Origin: AWTP1-13 sp035762425
GTDB taxonomy: Bacteria > Pseudomonadota > Alphaproteobacteria > Rhizobiales > Hyphomicrobiaceae
Direction: 5' to 3'
Assembly: GCA_035762425.1 (NCBI GenBank)
Contig: DASTOW010000234.1
Location: forward strand, 1 to 11,382
Length of the DNA: 11,382 bases
The notes beneath the pieces are model-generated. The model did no database searches. It saw nothing but the letters and a program-made list of their open reading frames with translations, and was not told the DNA's origin. Within the stretch, counting starts at the first letter, position 1. Every line of letters begins with the position of its first letter. A program made the translations under genes and the position numbers. Below are positions 1 through 6,154 of this stretch, one piece after another.

Positions 1-981
1 GTGGGGGTGTGGGGGGCCAAACAGTCCACACCTTCTCGTTCAAACGGCGACTCCGAACCAGACGACGAAACAGAATCCCCGGAGGAAACCCAGCACATCA
101 TCGGCGCCCACGACGACATCCTCGGCGTGGAGAACATCGACAAGGTCATCGATATCGACCAGTCGCCGATCGGCCGCACGCCGCGCTCCAACCCCGCCAC
201 GTACACCGGCGCCTTCACGCCGATCCGCGAGTGGTTCGCTGGCCTGCCCGAGGCCAGGGCGCGGGGCTACGAGCCAGGCCGCTTCTCCTTCAACGTCAAG
301 GGTGGGCGCTGCGAGGCCTGCCAGGGCGACGGCGTCATCAAGATCGAGATGCACTTCCTGCCGGACGTCTACGTCACCTGCGATGTCTGCAAGGGCAAGC
401 GCTACAACCGCGAGACGCTGGAGGTTAAGTTCAAGGACAAGTCGGTTGCCGACGTGCTCGACATGACGGTCGAGGAGGGTGCCGATTTCTTCAAGGCGGT
501 CCCGTCGATCCGCGACAAGCTGGAGACGCTGGCGCGCGTCGGCCTCGGCTACATCCACATCGGCCAGCAGGCCACCACCCTGTCGGGTGGTGAGGCGCAG
601 CGCATCAAGCTTGCCAAGGAGCTGTCGCGCCGCGCCACCGGCCGCACGCTGTACATTCTGGACGAGCCGACCACGGGCCTGCACTTCCACGACGTCGCCA
701 AGCTGCTCGAGGTGCTGCACGAGCTGGCGGATGCCGGCAATACCGTGGTGGTGATCGAGCACAACCTGGAGGTCATCAAGACTGCCGACTGGATCATCGA
801 CATGGGTCCCGAGGGCGGTGACGGCGGCGGGCGGGTGGTGGCTGCCGGCACGCCGGAGGAGGTGGCCAAGGTGAAGGAAAGCTACACCGGCCAGTACCTG
901 AAGGAGCTGCTCGGACGTCGCGCCGGCGCCGCGCACAAGAACGCGGCCGCCTCGCGCGGCAAGCGCCAGGCGGCCGAGTAG
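1..981 (+). CDS. uvrA: UvrABC excinuclease subunit A, C-terminal part (gene starts before the window)
   Basis: UvrA is the ATP-driven DNA damage sensor of nucleotide excision repair; it loads UvrB at lesions. This is the last third of the protein. Counting from base 1, the family block IDQSPIGRTPRSNPATYTG is at residues 53-70. The C-terminal zinc finger has Cys104, Cys107, Cys127 and Cys130. The second ABC half has the signature LSGGEAQ at 194-200, Walker B with ILDEPTTGLH around 219-228, and the switch His254 in VIEHN. A short basic/alanine-rich tail follows and ends at TAG 979-981. The true start lies upstream; the GTG at base 1 is only the window edge. From about residue 35 onward it matches UvrA closely. 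Residues 1-34 are Ser/Glu/Asp-rich and do not match my memory of the family, so they may be a lineage-specific insert or a sequence-end artefact. Identification is certain. Confidence 0.97.
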   Translation: MGVWGAKQSTPSRSNGDSEPDDETESPEETQHIIGAHDDILGVENIDKVIDIDQSPIGRTPRSNPATYTGAFTPIREWFAGLPEARARGYEPGRFSFNVKGGRCEACQGDGVIKIEMHFLPDVYVTCDVCKGKRYNRETLEVKFKDKSVADVLDMTVEEGADFFKAVPSIRDKLETLARVGLGYIHIGQQATTLSGGEAQRIKLAKELSRRATGRTLYILDEPTTGLHFHDVAKLLEVLHELADAGNTVVVIEHNLEVIKTADWIIDMGPEGGDGGGRVVAAGTPEEVAKVKESYTGQYLKELLGRRAGAAHKNAAASRGKRQAAE

Positions 982-984
982 CCT

Positions 985-1363
985 GCCGCCGCCTACGCAC
1001 GGTTTTGCAAGGCGACCCTCGGCGAGAAGCAGGTCACATGTACCTACGACGGCCACCGCCGCGAGCTGGGTGCGCACATCGTTGGTCACACCGACGGCGA
1101 GGAAAAAGGCCTGGCGTTCCAGTTGCGGGCGAAGCAGGCCTGCCTCGGGTGGCAAGTGGCGCTGCTTGCATTTGTCGCGCGTGCACGACGCCCGGACGCG
1201 CGCGGGCCCCTGGTTCGCCGGCACCAGGCACCGCACGCAGCAACGTTGCGGCGCGGACATCGACCTCGACATCAACGTGCACGTGGCACCGATGCGGCCG
1301 GCGTCGGCGCCAGGTGCAAGCGCGCCCAAAGCGGCAATTCAGCGGTGCCAGTCGAACTTGTAG
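985..1363 (+). pseudogene. Frameshifted remnant of a small uncharacterised conserved protein
   Basis: No intact gene is present, but two adjacent frames join into one protein-like sequence. The uvrA frame, continued past its stop, reads CKATLGEKQVTCTYDGHRRE, then HIVGHTDGEEKGLAFQ, ending near base 1122. The next frame takes over near 1124 and reads GGKWRCLHLS, then ARTRAGPWFAG, then DIDLDINVHV, ending near 1285, with its stop at 1361-1363. From memory, this order (CxY-G-R-E, H-GHxxGEEK-LAFQ, GG-WRC, GPW-G, D-D-DVN) is that of a roughly 100-aa protein of unknown function common in Rhizobiales; I know no name for it. Loss of two bases around 1122-1126 would explain the shift. No ATG, GTG or TTG start lies between the uvrA stop and the conserved part, so the 5' end is also damaged or lost. 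It runs tail to tail with the broken outer-membrane gene. Confidence 0.6.
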
Positions 1364-2081
1364 ACGAGCTGGGTGGTGCCGGTCATCACCACGGGGTCGA
1401 AGTTCAGCTGGAACGCCGGCGAGATGCCGGTTTCGGCGCGCGCCTCCTTGGTGTAGTCGGCATAGCGCAGCTCGCTGCGCCAGAACCATCCACGGTGCAT
1501 GGCGACTTCCAGGCCGCCGCCGAGGAACCAGCCGCCGGCCTCGTAGCTTGCCAGATGCGCCGCATTCGGCAATTCGTCGCCGGTGTAGCTGTTGCGCAGC
1601 GTCGAGCCTGTGAAGTGCGTCCGCGTGTATCCGACACTCCAATAGTTGAGGACGTCCGGCGTCATCAGCCAGCCCACTCGGGCGCCGACGAACCAGCTCC
1701 AGTCGGTGCGGCTGTTGCCGGTCGTGAACACCGCGTCGCTGGTCCTGCCCAGCATGTCGGAGAAGTCGTAGTTGAACAGCACGCCGGCAACCATCCGGTC
1801 GCTGAGCCGGCGGTCGTAGCCCAAGCCGACCTCGCCCAGCCAGCCCTTGCCGGCGTGATCCGTCGCCGCGCACGACACGCAGCGTCCGGGCGCGTCCGTC
1901 GTCGTCTGTGCGTCCCACAGGCCGTAGCCGACACCGGCGTTGGCATAGAACCCGGTCCACAGTGCGATCGGTTGCGAGACGGCTACGGCTTATCGGCCGG
2001 CTTGTAGCCGTCGGCACGGGCGGCTGCGGCCGAGAACATCAGACACGACGCGACAACAATTGGAAGAAGTCGCCGGTCCAT
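1339..2081 (-). pseudogene. Porin-family outer-membrane beta-barrel protein, frameshifted after the signal peptide
   Basis: On the minus strand an ATG at 2081 opens a classic signal peptide, MDRRLLPIVVASCLMFS, with an ARA cleavage site before Asp24. This frame stops at 1983-1985. In the neighbouring frame, open from 1989 and ending at TGA 1339-1341, comes the mature protein. It begins with ALWTGFYANAGVGYG, the hallmark first strand of the porin-family barrels (PF13505-like, Omp25/Omp31 type) of alphaproteobacteria. Alternating aromatic/glycine strands follow, and it ends with the strand QLVYKFDW. Restoring a single G at the CCG-TAG junction (about 1986) fuses both into one protein of about 247 aa, a normal family length. 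As written, the product would be a 32-residue peptide, or a barrel without export signal from the internal GTG at 1878. It is either a genuine pseudogene or a one-base sequence error in a G run. No clear Shine-Dalgarno is seen before 2081. Confidence 0.8.
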
Positions 2082-2480
2082 GAAGGCCCGCCAAGCGTAT
2101 GAAGCGGCACATCGATGCCAAGAACCGGTGGGCCGATTCTGCTGGGTTGTCGAGAAATGGGAGTACGGTGACGCGTGAGCTGCCGGATAGAGGTCGGCGC
2201 ACTGCGAACGAGTGCGGTGCGCCAGCGAGCCGGCAGTCATCCTCGGACTTGGTGCAAGGATCAAGCGAGCCACTGGCAACAGCAGGAGCATTGGTACAGC
2301 CTCGGCACGAGGCTTGCTGGCGCGTATGAGGTCGAGCCTGACTTCGCGTCCCTCTGCAGCCACACGATGCGGCGCGCCCCCGGCTCGGGACAAGCCTCCG
2401 CGTATGGCACATGGGGCGCGTTCATGCTTCCGACAACAACGCGCGGACACGAGCGGCGCGAGTGGGTTATTGTTCCGGTC
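2082..2480. other. Divergent intergenic region between the outer-membrane gene and the exported protein gene
   Basis: These 399 bases lie between divergent start codons and should hold promoters for both directions. I could not single out a convincing promoter pair, operator or RNA. The plus-strand frame of the downstream gene is open through much of the region (from 2175), but its translation here looks random, with Cys, Trp and His unlike the downstream protein and no recognisable family. I treat it as noncoding. Confidence 0.5.
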
Positions 2481-3593
2481 ATGACCCCATACCTGCCAAA
2501 CACTATCGTTGCGGCACTCGCCCTAGCCGCTGTTGCAGCTGGTGGCGATGGTCTTGGCTATGCGAAGCCTGCCGCCGCCCAGTCCGCGCCGCTCACCAAG
2601 GAGCAGTCGGAGGCGCAGGCCGCCTATGACAGGGCGGTGCGCGAGTTCAAGGCGGTGCTGAGCGAACGCCGCGCGCAGATCGATGCCAAGCGGCCGCTGC
2701 CGGAGCGGCCGGGGCAGGCCGTCTACCTTGCGCGCGTTGAGGTGATGTCGACCTACAAGGACCTGACCGACGCGAACCCGTTGCGCATCGGGCGACCCAA
2801 CAAGTTCGGCGTGCCGCCGGCCTACTTCGACGTCGCCATCGAGCCGCTGATCGACGAGTACACGGCGCTGTTCAAGCATATGCAGACGCCGCCCAGCTAC
2901 GCGCAGGCCTCCGAGACCCCCTTCAAGGACGTCGCCGATCTCGGCCGCGCGATCGCGCGCGCCAAGGGGCTCGATGCGGCGACCGTCGACGCTGCCGGCC
3001 GCATCAGCCTCGGCATCTACTTCGCCGAGACCAACGGCAACCAGAACATCGGCAATGCCCGCTCCACCACCTACAAGGGCAGCCTGCAGACGGGCGTCTC
3101 GGAAGATCGCAAGGGGCGCGCGCTGTGGGAGGCGCTGAAGGCGAAAGTGGCGGCGGTTGACCCGGCGGTGGCCGCACGCGACGACCAGGAGACGAAGCGT
3201 GTCGGCAGCGGCGACCAGCGTTACAACCATTGGACCGGCGTGCGCAACGGCCTCATGAACGCGCATGCCGACCTGTTCGCGCAGATCCCGGCCATCGCCA
3301 AGATGCTGCCGGATGAGATCGACCAGATGAAGGTGTTCCAGCTCATTCAGCTGATCCCGACGCCGACGCGCGCCGCGCTGGCGTCCGGCAACTTCGCGGG
3401 CTATCGCATTGCGAACCCGACCATCATGGGCTACCTGCGCAACAATTCCATTTTCAGCTACGGCAAGAAGGACCGGGCGAAGACGACGGCGACGTTCCGC
3501 GAGATCCTCGACGGGATGTGGCTGTTTAACGACAAGTTCGTGCGCGCCAAGGCCAGGTTCGCGGAGGTGAAGGCCGAGGAGAAGAAGCGGTAG
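2481..3593 (+). CDS. Exported protein of unknown function with a lysozyme/transglycosylase-like motif
   Basis: A 370-aa protein. From ATG 2481 the N-terminus has a hydrophobic core (IVAALALAAVAAGG, residues 9-22) and an Ala-rich stretch AKPAAAQSA around 28-36, consistent with Sec export to the periplasm, although the n-region lacks a positive charge. An in-frame ATG at 2424 would add HERREW and supply charge, so the start is uncertain. No good Shine-Dalgarno precedes either. The mature part is mostly helical and polar. Residues 174-205 hold FAETNGNQ followed by NARSTTYKGSLQTG. A Glu after a hydrophobic helix, then A-x-S and a G-S-L-Q turn, resembles the E-S ... A-x-S ... G-L-M-Q pattern of lytic transglycosylases and goose-type lysozymes. 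That resemblance is by eye only. Other conserved-looking blocks are RIGRPNKFGVPPAYFD (102-117) and TIMGYLRNNSIFSYG (314-328). I recall similar Rhizobiales proteins but no assigned function. Confidence 0.8.
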   Translation: MTPYLPNTIVAALALAAVAAGGDGLGYAKPAAAQSAPLTKEQSEAQAAYDRAVREFKAVLSERRAQIDAKRPLPERPGQAVYLARVEVMSTYKDLTDANPLRIGRPNKFGVPPAYFDVAIEPLIDEYTALFKHMQTPPSYAQASETPFKDVADLGRAIARAKGLDAATVDAAGRISLGIYFAETNGNQNIGNARSTTYKGSLQTGVSEDRKGRALWEALKAKVAAVDPAVAARDDQETKRVGSGDQRYNHWTGVRNGLMNAHADLFAQIPAIAKMLPDEIDQMKVFQLIQLIPTPTRAALASGNFAGYRIANPTIMGYLRNNSIFSYGKKDRAKTTATFREILDGMWLFNDKFVRAKARFAEVKAEEKKR

Positions 3594-3604
3594 GCGCCCG
3601 CCGC

Positions 3605-3633
3605 TTGACAGCGACGGCCGCCGGTTCATCACC
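3605..3633 (+). promoter_or_regulatory. Putative promoter of the HAD gene, leaderless arrangement
   Basis: TTGACA at 3605-3610, in context CGCTTGACA, is a perfect -35 box. The -10 region falls in TTCATCACC (3625-3633) and is weak. The distance from the -35 box to the ATG at 3639 (34 bases) puts the expected transcription start on or next to the start codon. No Shine-Dalgarno lies between. The NUDIX gene downstream has the same layout. Confidence 0.45.
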
Positions 3634-3638
3634 AGCCC

Positions 3639-4274
3639 ATGCCCTACGAGCTCGCCATCTTCGATCTCGACGGCACGCTCGTCGACAGCTTTCCCTGGTT
3701 CCTGCGGCATGTGAACGACGTCGCCGACCAGTTCGGCTTTCGCCGCATCGCAGACGACGAGGTCGAGCAGCTGCGTGCGGCTGGCGCGCGCGAAATCCTG
3801 AGACGGATGCAGGTGCCGCTCTGGAAGCTGCCGGCGATCGCACGGCATATGCGGCGACTGAAGGCGGCGCATGTGGGCGACGTTGCGGTGTTTCCCGGCG
3901 TGGAGGTGATGCTGCGCGGTCTCAGGACGGGCGGCGTGCGGCTGGCGCTGGTTACATCCGACAGCGCGACGAACGCGCGCCGACAACTGGGCGAAGTCAA
4001 CGCGGCGCTGTTCTCGGAGTTGGCTTGCGGCGCCTCGTTGTTCGGCAAGGCGGGCAAGTTCCGTCGCGTCCTGACGCGGGCCGGTGTCGATCCTGCACAT
4101 GCGATCGCCATCGGCGACGAGGTACGCGACATCGAGGCCGCCCGCGCCGCCGGGATCGCCTGCGCGGCTGTCACCTGGGGATATGCGGTGCCCGCAGCGT
4201 TGCGTGCGCATCAGCCCGACCTGGTGTTCGAGCGCATGCAGGATGTCGCAACGAGACTGCTCTTGCCAGTGTGA
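3639..4274 (+). CDS. HAD-superfamily hydrolase (phosphoglycolate-phosphatase-like, subfamily IA)
   Basis: A 211-aa cytosolic phosphatase of the haloacid dehalogenase fold. It has the nucleophile motif FDLDGTLVDS with Asp9 (nucleophile) and Asp11 (general acid/base), and motif II LVTSDS with Ser107. A motif III lysine lies in FGKAGKF (Lys137 or Lys140). Motif IV GDEVRD has Asp160 and Asp164 for Mg2+. The helical cap lies between residues 16 and about 85, the C1 cap type of Gph/PGP-like enzymes. All catalytic residues are present, so it should be active. The substrate is unknown; phosphoglycolate or another small phosphoester is possible from the family. ATG 3639 is chosen because the protein aligns with family N-termini immediately before the first motif. 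The 45-base gap from the upstream gene carries its own TTGACA box. The gene ends 42 bases before the NUDIX start. Confidence 0.93.
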   Translation: MPYELAIFDLDGTLVDSFPWFLRHVNDVADQFGFRRIADDEVEQLRAAGAREILRRMQVPLWKLPAIARHMRRLKAAHVGDVAVFPGVEVMLRGLRTGGVRLALVTSDSATNARRQLGEVNAALFSELACGASLFGKAGKFRRVLTRAGVDPAHAIAIGDEVRDIEAARAAGIACAAVTWGYAVPAALRAHQPDLVFERMQDVATRLLLPV

Positions 4275-4281
4275 TCTCCGC

Positions 4282-4310
4282 TTGACCGCAAAAGCGGGTC
4301 GGCTTCTCAT
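4282..4310 (+). promoter_or_regulatory. Putative promoter of the NUDIX gene, leaderless arrangement
   Basis: TTGACC at 4282-4287, a 17-base spacer, then TCTCAT at 4305-4310 as -10. Only six bases (CGCCCC) separate the -10 from the ATG at 4317, so transcription should begin at the start codon itself. No Shine-Dalgarno is present. The sequence parallels the region upstream of the HAD gene (CGCTTGAC, then a TTC/CATC block, then CCCATGCC). Confidence 0.55.
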
Positions 4311-4316
4311 CGCCCC

Positions 4317-4796
4317 ATGCCCCAACGCAGCGCAGGCATCCTCCTCTATCGGCGCCGACACGGTGCCGTGGAGGTGCTGCTCGTGCACCCGGGCGGTCCC
4401 TTCTGGGCCAACAAGGATGAGGGCGCCTGGAGCATCCCCAAGGGCGCCTACGAGCCGGGCGAGGAGCCCCTTGCCGCCGCCCGGCGCGAATTCGCCGAGG
4501 AGACGGGCGCCAAGCTGGACGGCGAGGCTGTGCCACTGGGCTCGTTCCGCCAGTCGGCCGTCAAGACGGTCGACGCCTGGGCAGTCGAGGGCGACTTCAA
4601 TCCGGCCGGTCTCACGAGCAATACGTTCGCCATGGAGTGGCCGCCGCGCTCCGGCCGCATGGGCCAATTCCCCGAGGTCGATCGCGCTGAATGGTTCGCG
4701 CCCGCCGCGGCCGAGCGTAAACTGCTGAAGGGCCAGCGACCGATCCTGCAGGCCCTGCTGCGGCAGCTGGGCAAGGACGGCGAACGGTCCGCCTGA
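4317..4796 (+). CDS. NUDIX hydrolase (COG4119-like predicted NTP pyrophosphohydrolase)
   Basis: A 159-aa protein with a perfect NUDIX box between residues 43 and 65: Gly43, Glu49, Arg57-Glu58, Glu61-Glu62 and Gly64 fit GX5EX7REUXEEXGU exactly. These glutamates bind the Mg2+ that drives cleavage of a nucleoside diphosphate linked to another moiety. The N-terminal SAGILLYRR strand and the block FWANKDEGAWSIPKG (29-43) are typical of the COG4119 group. It acts in the cytosol, probably in nucleotide-pool cleaning or turnover of a dinucleotide or NTP; the substrate cannot be told from sequence. The start ATG 4317 directly precedes the conserved first strand. It has its own likely leaderless promoter and is co-oriented with the HAD gene; the two may be functionally independent. 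Confidence 0.93.
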   Translation: MPQRSAGILLYRRRHGAVEVLLVHPGGPFWANKDEGAWSIPKGAYEPGEEPLAAARREFAEETGAKLDGEAVPLGSFRQSAVKTVDAWAVEGDFNPAGLTSNTFAMEWPPRSGRMGQFPEVDRAEWFAPAAAERKLLKGQRPILQALLRQLGKDGERSA

Positions 4797-5204
4797 TCGG
4801 CCCCCGTTTGGCCAACCCGCCGGGTTGAAGCTCCACGCATCGGCTCTGGGGCCGTCGAGATTTTCAAGCAACCCTCTTTATCGTGGGTCTGCTCTGGATC
4901 TGCTCTGGATGTACCCTGGCAGTTCGCCACCGTCGCGCCGACATGCTGGGATTGCTGGCCGTACGCGGCATCGGCGGGCCGCAATCGGAGGCTGGCTGTA
5001 TGGCGCCGTTGCTGCAGCGCGGGCGACCACGTTCCGTTACAAATAGGCCCTGGTTATCTGGCGCCGGCACGACAGCGCCATTCGGTCGCTGGACACGAGC
5101 GCGCCATTGGCGGGGTTTCCCGCAAGCGGGTTGGTCCATGGATTGCTGTCGAATGGTCGGCGCGACGCTTGTGAAAAGCGCGGGGCGCGCACAACGGGGC
5201 AACG
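4797..5204. other. 408-base gap without a recognisable gene
   Basis: No frame on either strand gave a protein I recognise. The region holds a short dyad, CAACCC-GCC-GGGTTG (4814-4828), just after the NUDIX gene, which could be a weak terminator but lacks a T-run. It also holds an 11-base tandem repeat at 4888-4909. Three GC-rich arms at 5110-5130 (GCGGG, CCCGC, GCGGG) could form alternative hairpins upstream of the VOC gene. A short frame near 4862-4920 reads as hydrophobic with a lipobox-like CSGC, but has no plausible start or continuation. Confidence 0.45.
4888..4909. repeat. Perfect tandem duplication of an 11-bp unit
   Basis: TCTGCTCTGGA occurs twice back to back (4888-4898 and 4899-4909) in noncoding DNA. 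It is probably a small slippage duplication. A length of 11 does not preserve reading frame, which fits a noncoding region. Confidence 0.85.
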
Positions 5205-5621
5205 ATGACACCTGGCATTCTCGTCAACATCGACGTCGATGATCTGCAGCGCGCCACGGCGTTCTACACGGTGCTGCTGGATCTGAAGGTTGGACGCCGG
5301 TTTGGCGCCGGCGGCGTTGAACTGGTCGGTGCGGCCGTGCCCCTCTACCTGCTGGTCAAGGCGGCAGGCTCGATAGCGAGCCCGACCAGCGGCGGGCAAC
5401 GCCGCCATTATGACCGGCACTGGACGCCCGTGCATCTCGACTTCGTCGTCGACGACGTCGATGCGGCGGTGAAGCGTGCGCTGTCCGCCGGAGCGAGTCT
5501 GGACCACCCCGCCACCACGCAGGTTTGGGGCCGCATCGCCCACCTCGCCGATCCGTTCGGCAACGGCTTCTGCCTCTTGCAGTTTCTCGGCCGCGGTTAC
5601 GACGAGATCGCATCGGCCTAG
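5205..5621 (+). CDS. VOC-superfamily protein (glyoxalase/dioxygenase fold)
   Basis: A 138-aa protein with the two-module beta-alpha-beta-beta-beta fold of the vicinal oxygen chelate family. Module one starts ILVNIDVDDLQRATAFY (residues 5-21). Module two starts at VHLDFVVDDVDAAVKRAL (76-93) and ends with DPFGNGFCLLQF (116-127). Family members bind a divalent metal through one residue per edge strand. Here His77 and Gln126 are candidates in module two, while module one shows Asn8 and no clear acidic partner, so metal binding may be incomplete or atypical. No substrate can be assigned; members include lyases, dioxygenases, isomerases and drug-binding proteins. The ATG at 5205 is used; the GGGGC a few bases upstream is at best a weak ribosome-binding site. 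The gene stands alone between two gene-free stretches. Confidence 0.88.
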   Translation: MTPGILVNIDVDDLQRATAFYTVLLDLKVGRRFGAGGVELVGAAVPLYLLVKAAGSIASPTSGGQRRHYDRHWTPVHLDFVVDDVDAAVKRALSAGASLDHPATTQVWGRIAHLADPFGNGFCLLQFLGRGYDEIASA

Positions 5622-5623
5622 GA

Positions 5624-5644
5624 GGCGCCGAGCGGCTCCGCGCC
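5624..5644 (+). terminator. Possible terminator hairpin after the VOC gene
   Basis: GGCGC-c-GAG-cgg-CTC-c-GCGCC folds into a hairpin with one C-C mismatch, starting two bases after the VOC stop codon. Its position suits a terminator, but a C-run rather than a T-run follows. It could equally be a 3'-end stabilising structure or a processing site. Confidence 0.35.
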
Positions 5645-5713
5645 CCCCGCAACTGCTGTTCTGCCATTGTTCTCGGATTCCTGGGCGGGCGAGGCGGCAC
5701 ATCGACGTGGAGG

Positions 5714-5994
5714 GTCAAAGTCGCGATTCTGGCGCGCCGAGTTGGCGAACTGGAAGGCGGCGTTGGCTTCCTGACCGAGCGGGTGCGCGCCGTGCACCTT
5801 TGATTTGCTGAATGTCGAATGGACGCCTGGCGAAGATGCACGGCCGGTTGCATCGCGGCGAGGCGGACGTCCGCCAATTGCGCCACGAGCTGCCGAAGCT
5901 GGTCGGCGACGTCAGGCCTGCGTGCTGCGAGCATAAACGCTGCAGCACAATTTCGTGCTCAATCGTGCACAAGGCTCCACCGCTGCGGGGCTGA
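5714..5994 (+). pseudogene. Probable decayed coiled-coil protein gene split over two frames
   Basis: Two adjacent frames each show a perfect 3-4 heptad pattern. From 5714, ILARRVGELEGGVGFLTERV has Leu, Val, Leu, Val, Leu, Val at a/d positions and then stops at 5801-5803. From 5812 the next frame reads MSNGRLAKMHGRLHRGEADV, then RQLRHELPKLVGDV, with Leu6, Met9, Leu13, (Gly16), Val20, Leu23, Leu27, Leu30 and Val34 in register, up to about 5913. Beyond that the sequence turns Cys-rich and unlike the rest, to a stop at 5992-5994. Joined, they resemble the short coiled-coil proteins (heptad-rich, 60-100 aa) common in proteobacteria. No Shine-Dalgarno precedes 5812. The second half could instead be a real 60-aa gene. 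The heptads are directly visible; the gene-decay reading is inference. Confidence 0.45.
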
Positions 5995-6124
5995 GCCAAT
6001 CCGCCCATTGCTTTGAGGCGACGGACGCCTTAAGTGAGCGTCGTTATCCAGGCCGCTGGCAACCGCCGGTGCGACCCATCAGCAAAATCGACGACGGGCA
6101 GGGGCAATTTGCGGGTCCCGGCGC

Positions 6125-6138
6125 GTTGCGCGCGCAAC
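6125..6138. promoter_or_regulatory. Perfect 14-bp palindrome upstream of the DUF6481 gene
   Basis: GTTGCGCGCGCAAC is identical to its reverse complement and ends five bases before the Shine-Dalgarno-like AGAAAGG (6144-6150). In DNA it could be an operator; in RNA it could form a 5-bp stem with a GCGC tetraloop next to the ribosome-binding site. Function is unproven. Confidence 0.5.
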
Positions 6139-6154
6139 AACAGAGAAAGGTTTC

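Noticed and set aside
40..1329. Minus-strand open frame of 429 codons
   Set aside because: Antisense to uvrA and the following remnant; the composition is typical of a shadow frame and no motif is recognised.
1123..2007. Plus-strand open frame of 294 codons
   Set aside because: It starts inside the frameshifted remnant and runs antisense to the outer-membrane barrel. Only its first few codons overlap meaningful sequence.
2523..4871. A very long open frame (782 codons) on the minus strand
   Set aside because: It lies opposite three well-identified plus-strand genes (exported protein, HAD, NUDIX). Its translation is Arg/Leu/His-rich with no family motif: an antisense shadow of GC-rich codon use.
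4862..5046. Possible small lipoprotein or peptide around the LLWICSGC stretch
   Set aside because: No start codon with a ribosome-binding site, no n-region charge, and the downstream sequence is Arg/Gly-rich and unlike a mature lipoprotein.
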